Positions 6,770 to 8,576 of a stretch of 8,576 nt of DNA are shown here, piece after piece (position 1 is the first letter of the stretch; each line of letters starts with the position of its first letter). The stretch comes from Gammaproteobacteria bacterium (GTDB taxonomy: Bacteria; Pseudomonadota; Gammaproteobacteria; Pseudomonadales; Azotimanducaceae_A), in NCBI GenBank assembly GCA_012960755.1, contig DUAT01000004.1, forward strand, positions 1 through 8,576. The letters run 5' to 3'. The notes under the pieces were generated by a model, which saw nothing but the letters and a program-made list of their open reading frames with translations, was not told the DNA's origin and made no database searches. The position numbers were made by a program, and so were the translations under genes.

Positions 6770-6774
6770 CACCT
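6770..6774 (-). promoter_or_regulatory. Ribosome binding site deciding the ThDP gene start
   Basis: AGGTG on the minus strand, six bases before ATG 6763. An in-frame GTG at 6772 overlaps this site and would have none of its own. Confidence 0.55.
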
Positions 6775-6781
6775 ATTAAAA

Positions 6782-7630
6782 TTAACTTAGAATCCGTTGA
6801 TTCGAGAGATCGCCTCCCCCAACGCTGTGTTGAATGCTGGCGCCTCGGTATTCTTTGATCTCCAAGTCACTGAAGGCATTGATAACCATGTATTGGGTGG
6901 GCAAGTCTTCCCAGCGGGCTCTGTGGAACTCTACAGTACCCTCTCCCTGCATCAGAGATTGGGGAGGATCTGGTTTTTCTGATGCAGGGGACAATACGGC
7001 ATAAGCGGCATCTTTCTTCCCCCATTCCCCGGTCCGGGGCATGTACTTGTAGTGGATCGTTCCACTGAGAGTGCCATCGGTAGGAAGGGAGGGAGATGTT
7101 GGATAATCCGTAGGCCCAACTTCTTTCATATGAGTGAGTTTGATATCGAGAAAGCGAAACCCCATCCAGCTGGCGGTGCAATGGGTTTCGCCGTTATAAA
7201 CGACGGGTTCCGGCAAATCGCAATAGATTTTAGAAAACCCCAGCTGCTCCCGGCCGGTAAGGATCGGATCTGTCAGGTTCTCCCAGAGTACCGTCAGGAA
7301 GGGCCCCACAGCGCGGTCCTTTTGACCTTGATAGACTACTGGAAAGTTGACGCCCAAGACGTTGTACCCCCGACCTGCCAGCCAATCAATCTCTTTCATG
7401 TAGGTTTCGAATACCGTCACCACCGGTTCTCCCATCAGTTCAAATCCAGGGGGGAGAAGCTCTTGCAACTGAGCAGCGTTGGTAAGAAAACTGACCGAGA
7501 CGGCCATGCATTTGCGTTGGTCCTGCTCAAATGCAAATTTTTTGCCTCCAGGGCCCTGTCTTGGTCCCGACATGGGGCCAAAATGGGTGGGCATCATGTA
7601 CATCAATTCTGGATTAAGTGGATACGTCAT
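6782..7630 (-). CDS. Acetoacetate decarboxylase (ADC) family protein
   Basis: This 282-residue protein resembles the acetoacetate decarboxylase superfamily, whose members form a Schiff base with a lysine to decarboxylate beta-keto acids; some relatives instead do aldol or hydrolytic chemistry. The core signature is ENLTDPILTGREQLGFSK (117-134): acidic region, GRE, then GFSK with the expected Schiff-base Lys134. The classical enzyme has a second lysine right after (PKK); here it is Ile135. Other family-like stretches are the FETYMKE segment (74-80), the ALEN-type strand around FLTVLWEN (111-118), and the C-terminal strand segment LPTQYMVINAF (243-253). Length is slightly above the roughly 245-residue clostridial enzyme because of a 30-residue N-terminal extension rich in Pro/Gly/Met. 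Start ATG 7630 has AAGGAG with six bases spacing, a strong site. It lies 84 bp after the SDR gene and 18 bp before the ThDP gene. The true reaction is uncertain: beta-keto acid decarboxylation or a retro-aldol/hydrolase variant. Confidence 0.82.
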   Translation of the reverse strand: MTYPLNPELMYMMPTHFGPMSGPRQGPGGKKFAFEQDQRKCMAVSVSFLTNAAQLQELLPPGFELMGEPVVTVFETYMKEIDWLAGRGYNVLGVNFPVVYQGQKDRAVGPFLTVLWENLTDPILTGREQLGFSKIYCDLPEPVVYNGETHCTASWMGFRFLDIKLTHMKEVGPTDYPTSPSLPTDGTLSGTIHYKYMPRTGEWGKKDAAYAVLSPASEKPDPPQSLMQGEGTVEFHRARWEDLPTQYMVINAFSDLEIKEYRGASIQHSVGGGDLSNQRILS

Positions 7631-7714
7631 TTTCTTCTCCTTTTCTTGGTTTGGTTATCTTATTGGTAGTAACTCAACTTTATGAACAATACCATTCTGA
7701 GCAACAGAAATCAG

Positions 7715-8560
7715 CTATTGCTCCATAATGAGATTATGACCGAGGAGTGGCTGAGCCGCAAATAGTCCTCCGTCTACAGGTAAGACCACACCGGAGATCC
7801 AGCGGGCTTCGTCACTGGCCAGGAAAACGGCTGCCCAGGCAACATCCCAGGGAGTTCCTTCAGTCCCCAGCGGCACCACCCGTCGTCTTTTGTCCCGCAG
7901 TTCCGGCGACAAATGGGTTGTAAACGCAGAATGGAGGTGGCCTGGGGCGATACAATTCGCGCGAATGCCATCCCGTCCATGCCAGGCAGCGGTGGTCTGG
8001 GTGAAAATGTGGAGGGCTCCTTTCGACACGGAGTAAGGCACCCCACGATGAGTGGCAGCAGCAATCGCATCGCACGAGGACAAATTGATAATCGACCCGC
8101 CACCCGAGGCAATCATGGCAGGAATGGCATGTTTGCTGGCAAACATGGCGCTTTTGAGATTGAGGTCCAGGGCCTGTTCCAATTCGTTTTCATCAAATTC
8201 TGCAATGCCAACGCCTGAACTGGTTCCGCTCGAACTTCGGCTAAGCCCGCCAAACCCGAGATTGTTTACTAGCACGTGCAGTCCACCATAACGCTCTACT
8301 GCTGCAGCGACCATGGCACGATTGTCCTCGGATTGGGTCCCATCCCCAGTGAACACCGATGCCTCGCCGCCATAGGTATCCCGGATTTCTTCCACTGTCC
8401 TCGACGCATTTTCGGCTGTCAGATCGGCCACCAGCACTTTAGCGCCTTCCCGGGCCAGACAGAGTGCGGTGGCTCTTCCAGTCCCTATCTCATCTTCGTG
8501 GCTGCCGCCTCCGGTGACAATAGCAACCTTGCCCTGTAGTCGTGGTTCCCGGTTTTTCAT
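7715..8560 (-). CDS. Short-chain dehydrogenase/reductase (SDR) with extended cofactor loop
   Basis: This 281-residue protein is an NAD(P)-dependent SDR. KVAIVTGGGS (11-20) begins the cofactor turn, but a longer loop, HEDEIGTGRA (21-30), replaces the usual short GIG; a subgroup of SDRs shows this GxGxGRA form. VLVNNLG (96-102) is the NNAG-like motif. Asn134, Ser162, Tyr176 and Lys180 (YSVSK) are the catalytic residues; Ser-to-Tyr spacing is 14 rather than 13. IAPG (204-207) and VDGG (262-265) are typical. A Ser/Gly-rich insertion, SRSSSGTSSGVG (107-118), sits after NNLG near the substrate pocket. Asp46 after the second strand favours NAD. The ATG at 8560 has no clear Shine-Dalgarno in the 16 bases before the window edge, but the N-terminus has normal length, so the gene is probably complete. 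It is the first gene of the visible minus-strand run; whether the operon begins further right is unknown. Confidence 0.9.
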   Translation of the reverse strand: MKNREPRLQGKVAIVTGGGSHEDEIGTGRATALCLAREGAKVLVADLTAENASRTVEEIRDTYGGEASVFTGDGTQSEDNRAMVAAAVERYGGLHVLVNNLGFGGLSRSSSGTSSGVGIAEFDENELEQALDLNLKSAMFASKHAIPAMIASGGGSIINLSSCDAIAAATHRGVPYSVSKGALHIFTQTTAAWHGRDGIRANCIAPGHLHSAFTTHLSPELRDKRRRVVPLGTEGTPWDVAWAAVFLASDEARWISGVVLPVDGGLFAAQPLLGHNLIMEQ

Positions 8561-8576
8561 GGTTGAATTAAGAATG

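Noticed and set aside
7052..7669. 205-codon open frame on the plus strand across the ADC-like gene
   Set aside because: It is antisense to a well-supported gene, its translation has no recognisable motifs, and it has no convincing ribosome binding site.
7631..7714. Promoter in the 84-bp gap before the ADC-like gene (TTGCTC, 16 bp, TAAAGT)
   Set aside because: Only 3/6 and 4/6 matches to sigma-70 boxes; too weak to call.
7699..7723. Inverted repeat GAGCAA/TTGCTC over the stop of the right-hand SDR
   Set aside because: A 6-bp stem with a 13-nt loop and no T-tract; not a credible terminator.
1..8576. tRNA or rRNA genes, CRISPR arrays, transposases, integrases
   Set aside because: No cloverleaf-like sequence, regularly spaced repeats or mobile-element protein motifs were seen on either strand.

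Overview
The window carries a catabolic-looking gene cluster from a bacterium I cannot place to genus. Seven intact genes all lie on the minus strand, and short-chain dehydrogenase debris lies on the plus strand at the left end. Shine-Dalgarno sites (AAGGAG, AAAGGA, GGAG) and the enzyme families fit a heterotrophic Proteobacteria-like lineage, but this is inference. Sampled lines of the central operon are near 52% GC. The aldolase gene at the left end is near 40% GC and may have a separate origin.

Layout, left to right. 90-689 (+): an SDR pseudogene without its NAD-binding N-terminus and with two frameshifts. 690-818: AT-rich spacer with no supported feature. 819-1589 (-): HpcH/HpaI-family aldolase. 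1606-1632: terminator-like hairpin reading on the minus strand. 1716-2888 (-): FMN-dependent alpha-hydroxy-acid oxidase with a TTG start. 2917-2964: partial copy of the 3' end of the ThDP gene. 3065-3895 (-): SDR. 3958-4890 (-): 3-hydroxyacyl-CoA dehydrogenase family protein. 4906-5067: C-terminal remnant of a second ThDP enzyme, in frame with the dehydrogenase. 5132-6763 (-): intact ThDP enzyme. 6782-7630 (-): acetoacetate decarboxylase family protein. 7715-8560 (-): another SDR.

Transcription on the minus strand runs from right to left: SDR, ADC-like, ThDP enzyme, HCDH-like, SDR, hydroxyacid oxidase, and perhaps the aldolase. Together these encode alcohol/hydroxyl oxidation (two SDRs, HCDH), 2-hydroxyacid to 2-oxoacid oxidation, 2-oxoacid decarboxylation or carboligation (ThDP), beta-keto-acid chemistry (ADC-like) and retro-aldol cleavage (HpcH-like). 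That set fits breakdown of a hydroxylated organic acid, but the substrate cannot be read from the sequence. No transporter, regulator, CoA ligase or ALS small subunit is present.

The most interesting structure is genomic. A 46/49-column direct repeat of the ThDP gene's 3' end flanks a 2.2-kb module (SDR, HCDH, ThDP tail). Removing the module would put the ThDP gene 36 nt upstream of the hydroxyacid oxidase, a normal operon junction. This suggests that the cluster was assembled by insertion or recombination at the end of the ThDP gene.
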